Source: Acanthosoma haemorrhoidale
Lineage: Eukaryota > Arthropoda > Insecta > Hemiptera > Acanthosomatidae
NCBI GenBank assembly: GCA_930367205.1
Contig: OV884015.1
Location: 33,471,288-33,535,287, forward strand
DNA length: 64,000 nucleotides
Direction of reading: 5' to 3'
A program made the position numbers and the translations under genes. Below, in pieces: positions 22,765-35,124 of this stretch. Within the stretch, counting starts at the first letter, position 1. Each line of letters begins with the position of its first letter. Below the pieces are notes generated by a model. The model did no database searches, was not told where the DNA came from, and was given only the letters and a program-made list of their open reading frames with translations.

Positions 22765-25700
22765 ATGGCAACTGCAACTAGAGATGTTGGTGCTTATTTA
22801 TCAGCTAAGCAAAGCTCTTCGCCTAAAGATGTTGCTGCAGAATGGGCACTTCTCGAAGAATATCATACTAAAAAGTAAATTAAATTAAATATATGTTCAT
22901 ATATGTATTTTGTATCAATTCCAGTTTTCATTCTGGAAATCTTATTAAGCTTAGGTCTCTAAGTTAGGTCCATACTAATTTCTGTAATAAATACAGGCAG
23001 GAATATATCTAATATGAGGATGTGTTGGTTAATTATGTTTTAATTTATAAATGTTTGATGTTTCTAGGTTATGGCATCAATTAACCCTAAAACTTGCAGG
23101 ACTTGTCAAAAAAGATTATTTACAAAGAGGGACCGAGTTAGTAGACCTATACAATAACTTTATTCAAAGTTTTGAAAATAAGTGAGTGTTTGTTCTTTTA
23201 TCAATGAAGTTAAGTGATCAAAATGCATACATAATCTTGTCTTAATATTTATTTCCAGAATAAATCCTCTTGCTCTTGTTGAAATTGTATCTCATATTGT
23301 CCCACAATATAAAAATCCAAGGGAAGGTGTAGCCTTTCTCGAGTCTATCGAACCAAAAGTAAGGAGTAATTCTGAAGCTTTAGCTCTTGTCAAAGTCCTT
23401 CAAGGAAACATACTGCTGCTACAAATCGGAGACCATGAATCAGCAAAAGTAATATTATTTCTCAACTATCAATTAAATGGTCGCAATGAGCATTAAAGTA
23501 TATCTCTAATTATTGCAAATTGAAGATTTTACATTTGTTACTTACAAAGTTGTTCATTTCTGCCAACAAAGAAATTCATTTTAGAATTTTAGAAGAATTT
23601 CACTTTAGTGATGTAGCTTCTCTTCTAATTTTAGAAAATCATTGATGATGTTGAAAAAATAATGGATGAAGCAGATGGAATCACAACCGTACATGGCAGA
23701 TATTATCTCCTGGCGAGCAGGTATTACCGACAAAAAGGTCATCATGCCGACTACTACAGGACAGCCCTGAGGTACTTATATTAAATTCTCATTTAATATC
23801 ATGTTCTGTCAACTTTAATTATTTAATCATATTTGGATTTTAAATTATGTTAATTACCTTTTGTTTCAAGTAGAAAGTATGTCATAAGATATAATGTAAA
23901 TACTACACAAATTTCATTGTTGATGAAAATTTGCTTAGTTGATTCTGATACATATAAATTCTGATTAAGTTGTCTGTGATAGATATGTATAATTTGTGAA
24001 TATGAGGTTTGTTATAATTTAATTAAGTTTAACTTATCTCGATAATACGTTTATTCCGTTACTCTCTTCTATTTTTTTAAAATTTCATTCTAAATTTTTC
24101 TAACGCTATGTAATAATTGATAATAAAATTTCCATTTAAAATTAATATTAACCTTCCGAGTACCATGTTTCTAAAACAAATATTGTTTTTTTGATAATTT
24201 TACAAAAAGTCCTGATCTCTTGTTTCGTTCCGTGACCTTTATCCGCAAACTATCTGAATCATTTAGAATCAAAAGTGGAACTGTCTCGAATTTATATAGA
24301 TTTTGTTGCTCGAAAACATGGCCAAGGTCCTTCCAGGAGCCTCATGCTGTTTGGAGTATGCCCTATTTTTAGAAATTAATGTTACCAGAAATAAATGAGC
24401 ACTCAGCACATACAATAACCACTACCACCCAGAGCTGTCAGACATAGTTTCAATTCTCATCTCTCTGTAAAATTCTGTCTCCTTTGTTTTGTACATATGA
24501 GCAAAACAGTAGTAATTAGATATTTTCTGATAATCTACCTCCGTGCCCACCAACTTTGTCATACTTTTTCATTACTGTCAACTCATTTCACTTTGGTCTT
24601 TCCAACTGTGTGCCTTGTGAAAATACAATTAAGAAGATGAAGTCTGTGAAGCACTACCATCAACATCGGGTACTGGTGAGATGAAGCGGGGTAGGTGGTA
24701 TATGAGCCCATGAAAAAATGATATGAAAATCAATCATACTTGCTGCACTTAATATGTAAACAACATAAGGCACAAAAATGATGTGCTTAAAGCGCGAATA
24801 ATTTACTTTTATCTCGCATTTAGTAAGTTATTACTGAATATCTGTGCTTTTTAAATGGTCAAATAAATGTTTTAGCGACCAGATACGAGTATTAACCTTT
24901 ATTTTTTATCGAACCCTCCCTTCATATTCTATTAATGTTATGATGATTTTTGTAATTAAATACTTTAATAATTACAATATTGACGATTAAAGGTGGAGAA
25001 CAACGTGTAATTTTTAAAAACAATTATAGATCTTTTCATCTGGGTAATTGATATTTTGAGATTAAAATCATATTCACCATCTGAAACTATAAAAGTGCTC
25101 ATTTTGAACTTCCTGCTTACTTCGGCATGGCCACAATGAAATAAAAAAGGTGGGATCCCATAAGAACCCCTATGATACTTTGCATTTCACAAGAATCGAT
25201 GGTACTTGGATGGTTAAACAACTAACTTCTGATAGCTTATCAGAAATAAATTAATTTATAGTGAGCTCTCGAGTTTGATTTGTAACATTTCCTAGTATTC
25301 TTTAAAACTTGATTCCCAATTAATAGAAACTGGAAGAATTAATGCAACAATCGATTAATTTAGTCAAGCATAAATACTATTCATATATATATATATATAT
25401 ATAAATATATAAATATAAATATAAATAAAATACATTTTTATCAATGTCTCATTTTAGTTCAAATATTTAAATGATCAATGGTGTTCTACCCATAATATAT
25501 GTTGTCAGGTACCTGAAATATTTCAATATTTTATTTTGGTGTTGGAAACAACAATAAAAATAGTACTTTCATTTCAACTTGATGTGTTGTTAACAAGCAC
25601 TATTTTATTTTATTTTAGGTATTTAGGCTGTGTAGAGCTTTCAGATTTAAGTTCACATGATAAAGTTGAGCATGCCTTTTTCCTTGGTCTGGCTGCTTTA

Positions 25701-28700
25701 CTTGGAGAAGGAGTTTACAACTTAGGCGAACTTGTAAGTAATTTGGATTTGTTATTATTATTATTATTTGTTCCGGCATTTGTGCACCGCGGCCTCAGTG
25801 AGACCTATTGTGCGCCGTCCATGTCCCTGTCCTATATATGTGACAGGCCCACGGCCTTTGCAAATCTGAGGATACTGAATGGATCGATCAGTTCACATAG
25901 TTTGGGGTCTACAATGCGATCACTACCAAAGTGAAGGTATCGCCTTCTAGCTAAGTTATCACAGTCACATATTATATGACGTGCCGTTTCTCCCTCTTTC
26001 TTGCAGAATCTGCAGATTGGTGATCCCACTATCCCCAAATTAAAGAGGTGTTTATTTAACCGACAGTGACCTGTATAGAGTCCTGTCACACTTTTGAGTG
26101 TCCACCTGTCCATTGATAGAAGTACTGAGCTTCTTCTCTTACAGGGTCCATTAAGAAACAGTTTCGAGTGTTCCTGTTTCTTAGTTTCTCTCCAAGAAAG
26201 TCTTGCCTTGTCCTCTAAAGTTAATTTTATACACCTTTTAGCGTAGCTGAGGCTGATACCACATATGGGTTGGATTTGTTACTCATTGATTTTTAATATT
26301 GTTTTTATGTTATTTGATGTATAAATTTGCTTTGCCTCTAGCTGGCTCATCCGGTCCTCGACAGTTTGAAAGGAACAGGGAATGCCTGGATAATTGACCT
26401 ACTCTCGGCATTCAACTCCGGTGACATCGCCAAATTTGAACTAATGAAGCCAAAATGGTGTGAGATACCAGATCTCTTAGCTCATGAAATTAAGTTACGC
26501 CAGAAAATTTCTCTACTTTGTTTAATGGAGGTATGTCTATTTTTTTTTTTCTTAGTAGTTTATGGTTCAAGTTTATTCGTTGTTGAAGTTAGTTGTGAAT
26601 AGAGGGAACATAATCAACTAAGGTTGATAAAACTTGTGACTGATTATCGTCGACCACCTGTATCAGAAAATTATGTTTATTATTATTTGATCTGCCGTAT
26701 CAGGTAACATAGCCTTGTTTTTTATAAAGTTAGTTAACGATAATGGAAAATCACCTGTCAATGGCCCAATATAATGGCAAGATACTATCCGATAAAGGTT
26801 TTCCCATAAAGTTGTATAAGATGCTAGTGAGCAAATGACTGGTGTTCAGTGATCATCAGTTTTATGGCAAATCTGTTTGTTCTTGTATGTTGCTGGTGTC
26901 AGAACAGGGAATCGAGAAACCAACAGTCAACCATACCCTCCTTTTCTGGTATCTCTTTGCCAGACTGGGAGTATTTCATTCTAACATTTTTTCTAACTAA
27001 AACTTCATCTTGGACAAAAAGCAAAACATTGCTTGGGAGATCAAGTGTTGTGAAAAGATAAACAATCATATAGGTTCTATAAAACAACATATACTTTTTT
27101 CAGGGGGGGGAGGAAGCAACTTTTGGTTTAGACGGTATGGAAAAGAAAAATAGTTCTGTTAATTTGTCTTAATAACTAAGTAAAAAGAGTGACCTTAAAC
27201 TGTTTATAATATTACTGATTTAGTTTACTGACTCATATAAAAACAAAATTATAAAGTTAAATGTTAATTTGAAAGTTAGAAATAAAACCTTTGATAAGTT
27301 ATTTTTGAAAGTAGTTAAGGAAGTATATAGGCTAATAAATGATCAATTTGTGTTGCTTTTGAAAAATATGAAATTATATTTATGATGATTGAACCTATCT
27401 CTGATTTCAGATGACATTCAAGAGAGCGTCGAACAAGCGGGACCTGACATTCGTCGAGATCTCGCAGGCGACAAGACTGCCGATAGAGGAGGTCGAACTG
27501 CTGGTGATGAAGGCCTTGGCTCAGGGCCTGGTGAAAGGCGCTATAGACCAAGTTGGACAGACTGTTCACATGACATGGCTCAAACCGAGGGTCCTCAACA
27601 AGCAGCAGGTATAGATAGCATGGTTCCTTTTGTTAGTCATAATATATAATCCAAAGAGGTCACGTAACACTGATGTTTGCATTTAATTATATGTCCAATA
27701 AATGAGATGGTTAACTCACATTGCCCTATACTTTAAGTCCAGGGAACTTTCTTTTTTTAGTCATTTCCCCCCCCCCCCCCCCCCCCCGTCACTGTGGTTA
27801 AGCCATTCCAAGCTGATGAGTAGACGATATAGAAAATAAAATTAGTCTGACTATTTATAATTTGTTGTTTGTCTTACAAACACTGTAAAATTGACCTTAA
27901 ACTGTTTACAATTGACTAGGTTCCAGTAGAATAACATAATTAATTATTCAAGAGTTGGATTTCTTCAACATTAATTATTAGATTAAATTAATTAGAAGTT
28001 TGATTGGCTTTAAAATTTAGAAAATGGTTATCTTACGCACAGTTGACCCTTCATATCAGGCCTAATGTGGGGAGGGGAGAGTGACTTTATTGAAAACAAC
28101 ATATATTTACATGAACCTTAAAGACTGTTTTCATGGTTAGCTGTGAATCAGGCCAGGTTGATGAAAGAGAGATGTTTTGGATTTATTATTTATGGATGAA
28201 ACTTCTACATCCCATGTATCAGCTCCTTATATAATATGGCAAATGCACCAAGTGTACCCACAAATTGTTTGAAATAAGGTGGTTAAAATTTTTCTTGAAT
28301 ATGTGTTAAACTGTTCACTACTTAGTATCTATCTAGACATCACGAGTTACCTACCCATTTTGTAAATTTGTTGTCCATTATGTTCTCATCACTGTTTATC
28401 CCTTTGACAATATTTCTTCTGTATATTCTGGAATTTCGCTGAGCAGTTTGTTACATCTTTGATGTGTGGGAATTTTTATTTATTCCCAGGACTTGTAAAT
28501 AAATGAACATCATTTTTATTTTTGGCAGGTTTATGTCAATTGTTAGTGCCTTTTACTAGTGTGGATTGATTGATCATTTGGTTGATACTCACTCAGTGGT
28601 CCCCTTCCGTTTGATATCTGGAACACCGCTTATTCTTTTGTTGCTTAACCAGGCGCACTCATACTCCCGAAATCTTACTTTTTTCAGGGAAATCAACATA

Positions 28701-29395
28701 GTAAATTTCAAAATAACTTGAAATCTCTATTATTATCTTATTCTTTATTAATGCTTTGTATATTTTGATGAGACATCGTTCATAATCATTATCAAATATC
28801 TACGTACGTTATTGAGTTACCAAAAAGCATGTCTGTGGCTTTCAATTGATTACATATATATATATATATATATAATGAAACTAAAGAGTCTCTTAATATG
28901 GTTTAAGCCTCCCACTTGGATCTGATGCTGACATGTCGAAATGTATCCATTAATAAACATGATGAAAATATTATATCTCTCTTTCATCGGCCCTTACTTG
29001 ATATCCCAATAAATTCATCTACTCAACAAAACTAGAAATAGTTTATTGCAGTTTTCTATGAATAGCCAAATCGCCTAAATTATTCAAGAGGATTCAGTTT
29101 ATTTTTTTCCATGATTTATTTTATTTAAAACCTGTTTTGGTCCCATGTAAGCTGTGCTATTTTTCTTATCTATATTTATTAACGTATAATGAAAGTTAAG
29201 TTATTCAATATTTTAATACTTCACTTTTAGATCTATTTTTATTTATAGCTTTTGTTTGATTGAGAAGTATTTTTTTCTGTTTTCTTTTATATTTAGATAA
29301 CTTCTATGGTGGATAGGCTTAACGTCTGGTGCAAGGAAGTGCACGAGATGGAAAATCTCCTCGAAGTGAAGGGCCAAGATTTTCTTACGTTGTGA
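22765..29395 (+). CDS. PSMD13: 26S proteasome non-ATPase regulatory subunit 13 (PSMD13 / Rpn9)
   Basis: Rpn9 is a PCI-domain scaffold subunit of the 19S regulatory particle lid. Eight exons join in phase with GT/AG borders: 22765-22874, 23068-23181, 23259-23448, 23635-23771, 25619-25733, 26342-26530, 27411-27608 and 29297-29395 (TGA). They encode 383 residues; the human protein has 376. Family-typical stretches are KLWHQLTLKL (exons 1/2), HGRYYLLASRYYR (exon 4), GVYNLGELLAHPVL (exons 5/6) and the PCI winged-helix part RDLTFVEISQATRLPIEEVE (exon 7), ending NLLEVKGQDFLTL. The ATG at 22765 follows AGAA, a reasonable context. Intron 4 is 1.8 kb with a TA microsatellite. Intron 5 carries a 515-bp LINE insertion. 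Intron 7 holds a 21-base C run and a second TA microsatellite. Confidence 0.96.
25383..25431. repeat. TA-rich microsatellite
   Basis: (AT)n then ATAAAT repeats, in PSMD13 intron 4. Confidence 0.8.
25755..26269 (-). mobile_element. 5'-truncated LINE with 12-bp target-site duplication
   Basis: Inserted in PSMD13 intron 5, antisense to the gene. TTGGATTTGTTA is present at both 25743-25754 and 26270-26281, a clear target duplication. The element ends on the minus strand in a (TAA)n tail, the hallmark of I-like elements. Its coding part (minus strand 26113-25832) includes TGHCRLNKHLFNLGI and CRFCKKEGETARHIICDCD, the tail of a LINE RNase H/C-terminal region. It is a dead-on-arrival copy, about 515 bp. 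Confidence 0.87.
27767..27787. repeat. Homopolymer C tract (21 bases)
   Basis: An uninterrupted run of 21 C in PSMD13 intron 7. Its exact length may be a sequencing approximation. Confidence 0.8.
28855..28874. repeat. TA dinucleotide microsatellite
   Basis: (TA)10-type run in PSMD13 intron 7. Confidence 0.8.
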
Positions 29396-31127
29396 GAACG
29401 TATCATTTTTGGGACCTTAAAAATTATAAGAACGGTTGATCCCTTTGTCTCTCTGTTCTTGTCATCATTATTAATTGTAAATTTTTTTACGATGCAGAAT
29501 AAAATAATATAAGTTAAATCAAATGTGAAACAAAATCATTTAATTAATTTTTAAATGTTTTTCATTATTATCAGTAAAGAAATTTATATCACTTTTATTA
29601 ATTTTCATTAAATCAAAATTAATCTGTTATATTCCTATATCCCTTTACTTACGTATTTTCACTTCAGGTTGTTTTGTTTCTTTGTGTCTTAGAAACTATT
29701 TAAGTCACCTGTCGATTTAATCTCAAGTGCTTTTTTAGAACTTGGTTTCTGTTAATATCAATTTAAAAAAAAAAATCATGAATTTATATTATTTAAATAA
29801 AATAATTTAAAATTAAGAAGAGTCACCATGTCTGCAGTTTTTTGTAATCCCAGTCCCCAAAATATTATTTATTTTAAAATGAGTAAATTTTGTTGTTTTT
29901 TTTAACTCAAACCTGAGGGCTTTTGGACAACACCCCTGATTAACCCACATCATGGGGCCTAGGTATTCTTGGTTATGAAATTTTATTTCTTTTTTAATTT
30001 CTGATTATGTATGAATAGAGAAAGGTTAAAATAAATTAAAACTTTGTGAGACATGCTATTTAATTATTACACATTTTTTGTATGTTATGTTTTTAATTTA
30101 AATTGTTTGAGGTATATAGCAGATAGACAATAATGAGATCTTAAAATTGCTTATATTTTGTACTGTTGGTAGACATACAAGTGTCTACTTACGATAAAAC
30201 TACCGTTTTATATTTAAAATAAAAGCTTAAAATTGAACACTTAGTTGTGTGGGATCTTGTTACTAGTCTAAAAACAAATAAAACTACAGAAATCGAAGAA
30301 ACAATCATTAAATCAGCTGGAAAACCAATTTTTTTCAATAACAACTATAAGGGTATTATTATAACCTTAAAATTGGCTAGGTTATCTAAACAATCTACAT
30401 AATAATAATAAATATATATGAGCTTCATGCTTGCGCAACATAGACAATATTCAAGGTAAAGAACTGAACACGTTGGATCTACAAATCTTTACCCTGTTCC
30501 CAATAATTATTTCTATATTCGATAACAAAATCAAACCCTTTTATTTCTATTATAAAATCAATGCTTATAATAAATTGTTTTTATATTTTTAAGATAGTAA
30601 CGGGGTAAACCACTAAATTTTACCACCAATGATATCTAAATTTAGAAAATTATAAATACATATGTCTGAAATTTGTTTTCATTTTTTAACTGTAAAACTT
30701 TCCTGCTTTCTGTTTTTTTAAAATTTATTTATTTTTTTAAATAAATATGTATAAAACTAATATATGTATAAGTATATACATATTTACACACATATGAGGT
30801 GATTGGAGCAAAAATGTAATTATACATATTTTTAAAGTTATAAATTGGATTTGGGAAAACGTTGTATTCATTCAAAAATTAAAATAACTTGATAGAATGT
30901 CAGTATATTAAGTAATTTATGGGATTATTGTATATGTTTTCTATATGTATAAACTCTAGATGGGATTAAAAAAATCAAATATATACATACACCAATTCTG
31001 CCCTGATCACCTCTGCAAAGAATTAGTACTTAAATTATATGTATATACATATATATAAACAAAATAAAAACAATATATAACTATGCACATACAAAAATAT
31101 ATGTGATTTTAATATGAGTGTAAGATA
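29396..31127. other. Convergent intergenic region between PSMD13 and MPLKIP-like
   Basis: Holds the two 3' UTRs. A PSMD13-sense AATAAA lies at 29498-29503. The rest is AT-rich with nothing else recognised. Confidence 0.5.
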
Positions 31128-34100
31128 TTATTTAGAAGGATTGTTTTGGGTTTCAACACTTCCCATTGCCTCCTTTGCCAATTGTTCCTCTAATACCTTT
31201 TCCAATTCCGCCCAAGGGTTCTCCATCGCAGTGGGGTCGTAATAAAGTGATATGTCTACCGAGTCAAGGGAGCCCCTATGGTTTTTATAATAATATGGCT
31301 CACGCTGAAAAGTAAAGATCATTTATATTATAATCGTGCTTGTTCTTAATTTTGAGGGCTGTTAAAAAATAAAATTGTTAGTTATTTTGTCTCCAAAACA
31401 TTCATGCCTTTAAAAAAACAAAAACAAATTGTTCATAAATAGGATATAGTTAAAACACGTTAATCCCAATATTATACTTCTAAAATTATTTATTTTTTAA
31501 ATCATGTTTGATACTGCAAAAATCATTTAAATCCTAATAGATTACCCATAATTCTAGGTGAATTTATGAAAAAAAATTAAGGGTTGTCAGCACCTGATTT
31601 TATTAAATGTTTTTATATTTTCAATTAACGACTTTCAAATAATGCTGTTATATCCGAAACATACTTAGGATCACTTGGTTAAATTTCTCTTAACTATATT
31701 CTTTATCGTTAGTTTTTATTTAAAGGTGACATCAGTATTTCAATATTTTGAATAAGTCATACAAATAAGATATAACTTTTTTAACTTACCTTCCACCCAC
31801 ATATATCTATGAAGATAGAAATGTAAAAGTTACACCTACTTGGCCTGGCCAATTTTAATTTAGGTAATAAGTAAGGTATAAATATTAGAGGTGGCTAATG
31901 CTACAAAATATTACTATAGATAGATAATAGTAATAATAATGCTATTTACGCTTTACGTTAGTAGGTGTGACTGAAATTCCATTTGTTCCTAAGGATTTTT
32001 TCTGAGAGGTTAAGTCTGGTCGGGTTCATGTAACTACCCATGAGCAGAATAAAGAAGGAATGAATACAGTTTAGAAAACCACAATAAAAGCTTTAGCAGT
32101 CTGGCTTGTATTCAGTGAATAAATTAGAAACCAGCTCACGCTGGTTGTGGGTCAAGTTATTATTCGCCAACAACAATAGGATCATTCCAACACAGAATCA
32201 CAGTCAGGATCAAACTGGTTTGTGATTATTTACTTATCATGCCTGAACATTAGCTGATCACGGATTTAAAACATGTTGGAACGCTTTTTCCAATCTCCAA
32301 CTGTTGACCCTTTCAGAAGGTTACTTTACAAAATAACTTATTGTTTATTTATGACCAAGAAAAAATTCATTAATAAAATAAATTAAACTAAAAATAATTA
32401 ACTTCAACTAATAAAGATTTTTAATGATTAATAATTGAAGGGTTTGCTGCAAAAAGGAGGTAGCTCCAATTTTTCCATTTGTTGGGAAACCAAACAAAAC
32501 GTTTAAAAAATTCAAATTTTAAGTTATGTAAAAATATTGTTGTTGCTTACTTTCAATTATCGTGTTTACATATTACAATTGGAGCTGCATCCTTTTTGTG
32601 CCAAATAAAAGAGGTTTTTTTTTGACACAAGAAAGTGTTGCTGACTCCCAACAGCTATGGGATGGAGCTACCTCCTTTTTGCAGCAAACCCTTCAATTTT
32701 AAAGTGAAAACACTAATAGACAAAAAGTTAAGGATTAATAATTTTTAATTGAAGTAGTGAAGAGTTACATAACTTAAATTAATTGTAACAATATTTCTGT
32801 TCTTTGTTATAACTTGAAAGTTTGTAAATTTATAACATCCCTTTTTATGGTGAGTGGGAAATGAGGGGAGAATAACTGCACATGTCTCTGATTCTTAGTC
32901 CTTACTCCAATCCACGGATTGTTAAGACAATCACAAACCGTTTCCCCCCAAAACTTGGTTTACTTTTAATAGCATATATTATTGACAGAATTAATTAAAA
33001 ATGTTTTAAATGACTACATTGTAATCCAGTTTGAAATAAATCTTGGAGGATTAATATATAGAATAATCGGCATATTATAATACACATTTTACAACTTTGC
33101 ATATAGCCCAATTATGCTTTTTTGAAAAATTACTGCTTGTTTCTCGATAGGGCTGCAGCACTCTAGACTTCTAACAAATAAGATAACAATGCTCAACGTC
33201 AAATGTTCGTTCTACAATAATTAATAAGAAGACATCTAGCCTAAAACTACACAATGACTAAATATTTTACACTTATAGTATGCCAGCATCTCTACTGTTA
33301 GAAAAAGTAAGAACATTTCTCACTCAAGCTGCTGTTTAGAATAGCTCAGGCTCAGTTAGCTATTATTTTCAGGATTTATATGCATTGAAGGTAAAATCTG
33401 TTCATGTACATTTATTAATAAATTAAATGTATTTGTATGAAGCATTAAGAATAGAGAAATGGAAGTTCAGCGGAGGCCTGAAATTTCAATGCAAGTCTGA
33501 GACGACTAAGACTTACAATTGTAATCAACTGAAATAAATGGAGGACCAAATAAAATATCATTAAATATGGTACATATCTTCAACACAGACAGAATAATAA
33601 AGCTGTAACTACCTAAAATATTATGACTGACTGCAGTTGTTTCAGTCAGCATTTTACCTCTTTTAAGGTGAATACTTTGGATTGTTAGTCACAATGACTC
33701 TCAGGTATGAATGCCGTCGTTTACAGTTCGCATCACTATAACTAAAACCGTCCATAATAATTAGCTGAGGAAACATACACTGGCAGGATTGGGACCTCCC
33801 CAACATCCGGTCAGATGCATTATTTATCAGTGGGATCGATATCACAACAAAAATTCACAATATAACTGGTCCACAAACTTATTTGTTCATCTAGCAAATC
33901 GCCCCTTTAGGTCTAGTTAAATTTAGAACATCTGGCCTAACTATTCTACATATGTTATAAGCTCACGAAGACTTATTTTTGTTACAGAAATTATAAATAC
34001 TTGCAATTCGACGAGTTAGTTCAGAGGCTACATAACCTTTGTAACAATGTTGTCCCGTCAAAATCAACAAACATCTTTCTTACTTGTGTATTATAAATTA

Positions 34101-35051
34101 CACTGTAGATATTACTAAACATAAACCAAAATTTTTAATTTATGAAACATTAAATAAATAAACACTAATGTTTTTAAAAACATGTTGGGATATTGGCTTC
34201 AAACAACAGCTCATTTGTGGATGCCTTGACATACCTAATATTTCTGCATCAGTTCATTTAGGTGCCTTTAACAGTTGATACCTTCCTCTTAAAACAAATA
34301 CCTGTTGCATATATAGATAATATGTCAAAATGTTGCCTACAAAATAAACTTAATGAAGACATATATTTTTTATCAACTCAAACCTATCTACCAACAAACG
34401 CTTCAACTCATTTCCAGTCATAGCTGACAATGAACTCACACAAATCCGGGTCTCCGGAGTTAGAAGTTAACATGCTAACCACTATAAAGATGGATTAATG
34501 CATTAAAGGAGCTCTTAAATTTAAACCGACCATAACCTGAAGGGGAAGACCGAATAAAATGACTGCACATCAGCTTCCAAAATTATATTACTCTATAATA
34601 TTGATGCATTAATTCCAACTGGCTATAGACTTATATGCATAGGAGTTTGATTACAAACATGTATTAGATCAGGGATTATAACCTATTTTAAAGGAAGGTT
34701 TTAAAATAAGAGCATTTACACCACTCAACTTACGTTATTCCGATTAAACTTGTGGGGGCTTCCATTTGAGCTTGAGCTATTTACACTGGCGGCTGAGTTG
34801 TTGAAGTACCTCATCTGTCCATTGGAGCTTGAGCTGTTTGTACTTGCATTTGAAATGTTAAAATATCTCATCTTCCCGCCCCTGTTCCACTTTTTTGGAC
34901 TGGTATAGTTGTTTTTTGGACTGCTATAACTAAACGGAGTAAACCCCTGAGCAGAGTGATTTTGAGGACTTGTGAATGGAGACTTGATTTCATCAGAAAA
35001 ACGAAAAGGAGGATTGACCTTATTTGCGAACCTTGGAGAACTATAGTTCAT
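31128..35051 (-). CDS. MPLKIP: M-phase-specific PLK1-interacting protein-like (MPLKIP/TTDN1 family)
   Basis: Two exons on the minus strand, 34734-35051 and 31128-31304, separated by a 3.4-kb intron (donor AAC|GTAAGT, acceptor TTTTCAG|CGTGAG, phase 0), encode 164 residues; human MPLKIP has 179. TTDN1 is a short, mostly disordered protein tied to splicing/lariat debranching and mutated in trichothiodystrophy. The call rests on the C-terminal motif SLYYDPTAMENPWAELEKV, matching the conserved ...F.PSM.EDPW..LE block, and on the basic, Ser/Pro/Tyr-rich N-terminal half (SPRF, FTSPQN, YSSPKN, TSPKK). A 19-residue unit beginning MRYFN and ending SSSSNG is repeated twice at about residues 66-103. The start chosen is the ATG giving MNYSSPRFAN; no better one lies upstream in frame. 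The intron contains a MITE and a SINE-like remnant. Confidence 0.75.
32433..32698. repeat. MITE with long perfect terminal inverted repeats
   Basis: About 266 bp inside the MPLKIP-like intron. Both ends read inward from TTGAAGGGTTTGCTGC through AAAAAGGAGG to TAGCTCCA, a perfect inverted repeat of about 34-36 bp. The interior is short and non-coding. A degenerate relative lies at 62558-62802. The target duplication is unclear. Confidence 0.75.
34441..34490 (-). repeat. tRNA-like SINE remnant
   Basis: On the minus strand TAGTGGTTAGCATG forms an A-box-like start, followed by CTTCTAACTCCGGAGACCCGG, where the B box begins to decay. Confidence 0.4.
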
Positions 35052-35124
35052 AATGCACGAGTGAGTTGTAAATATAATGTTACCACAAAAAAAAAAAAAT
35101 TTGATTGAAATAGTCAGGTACTGT

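Noticed and set aside
25536..25934. Plus-strand frame of 132 codons
   Set aside because: Only the middle is PSMD13 exon 5 (25619-25733); the rest is intron and antisense LINE.
27389..27649. Frame of 86 codons overlapping PSMD13 exon 7
   Set aside because: Wrong frame; the PCI-domain frame from 27411 splices correctly on both sides.
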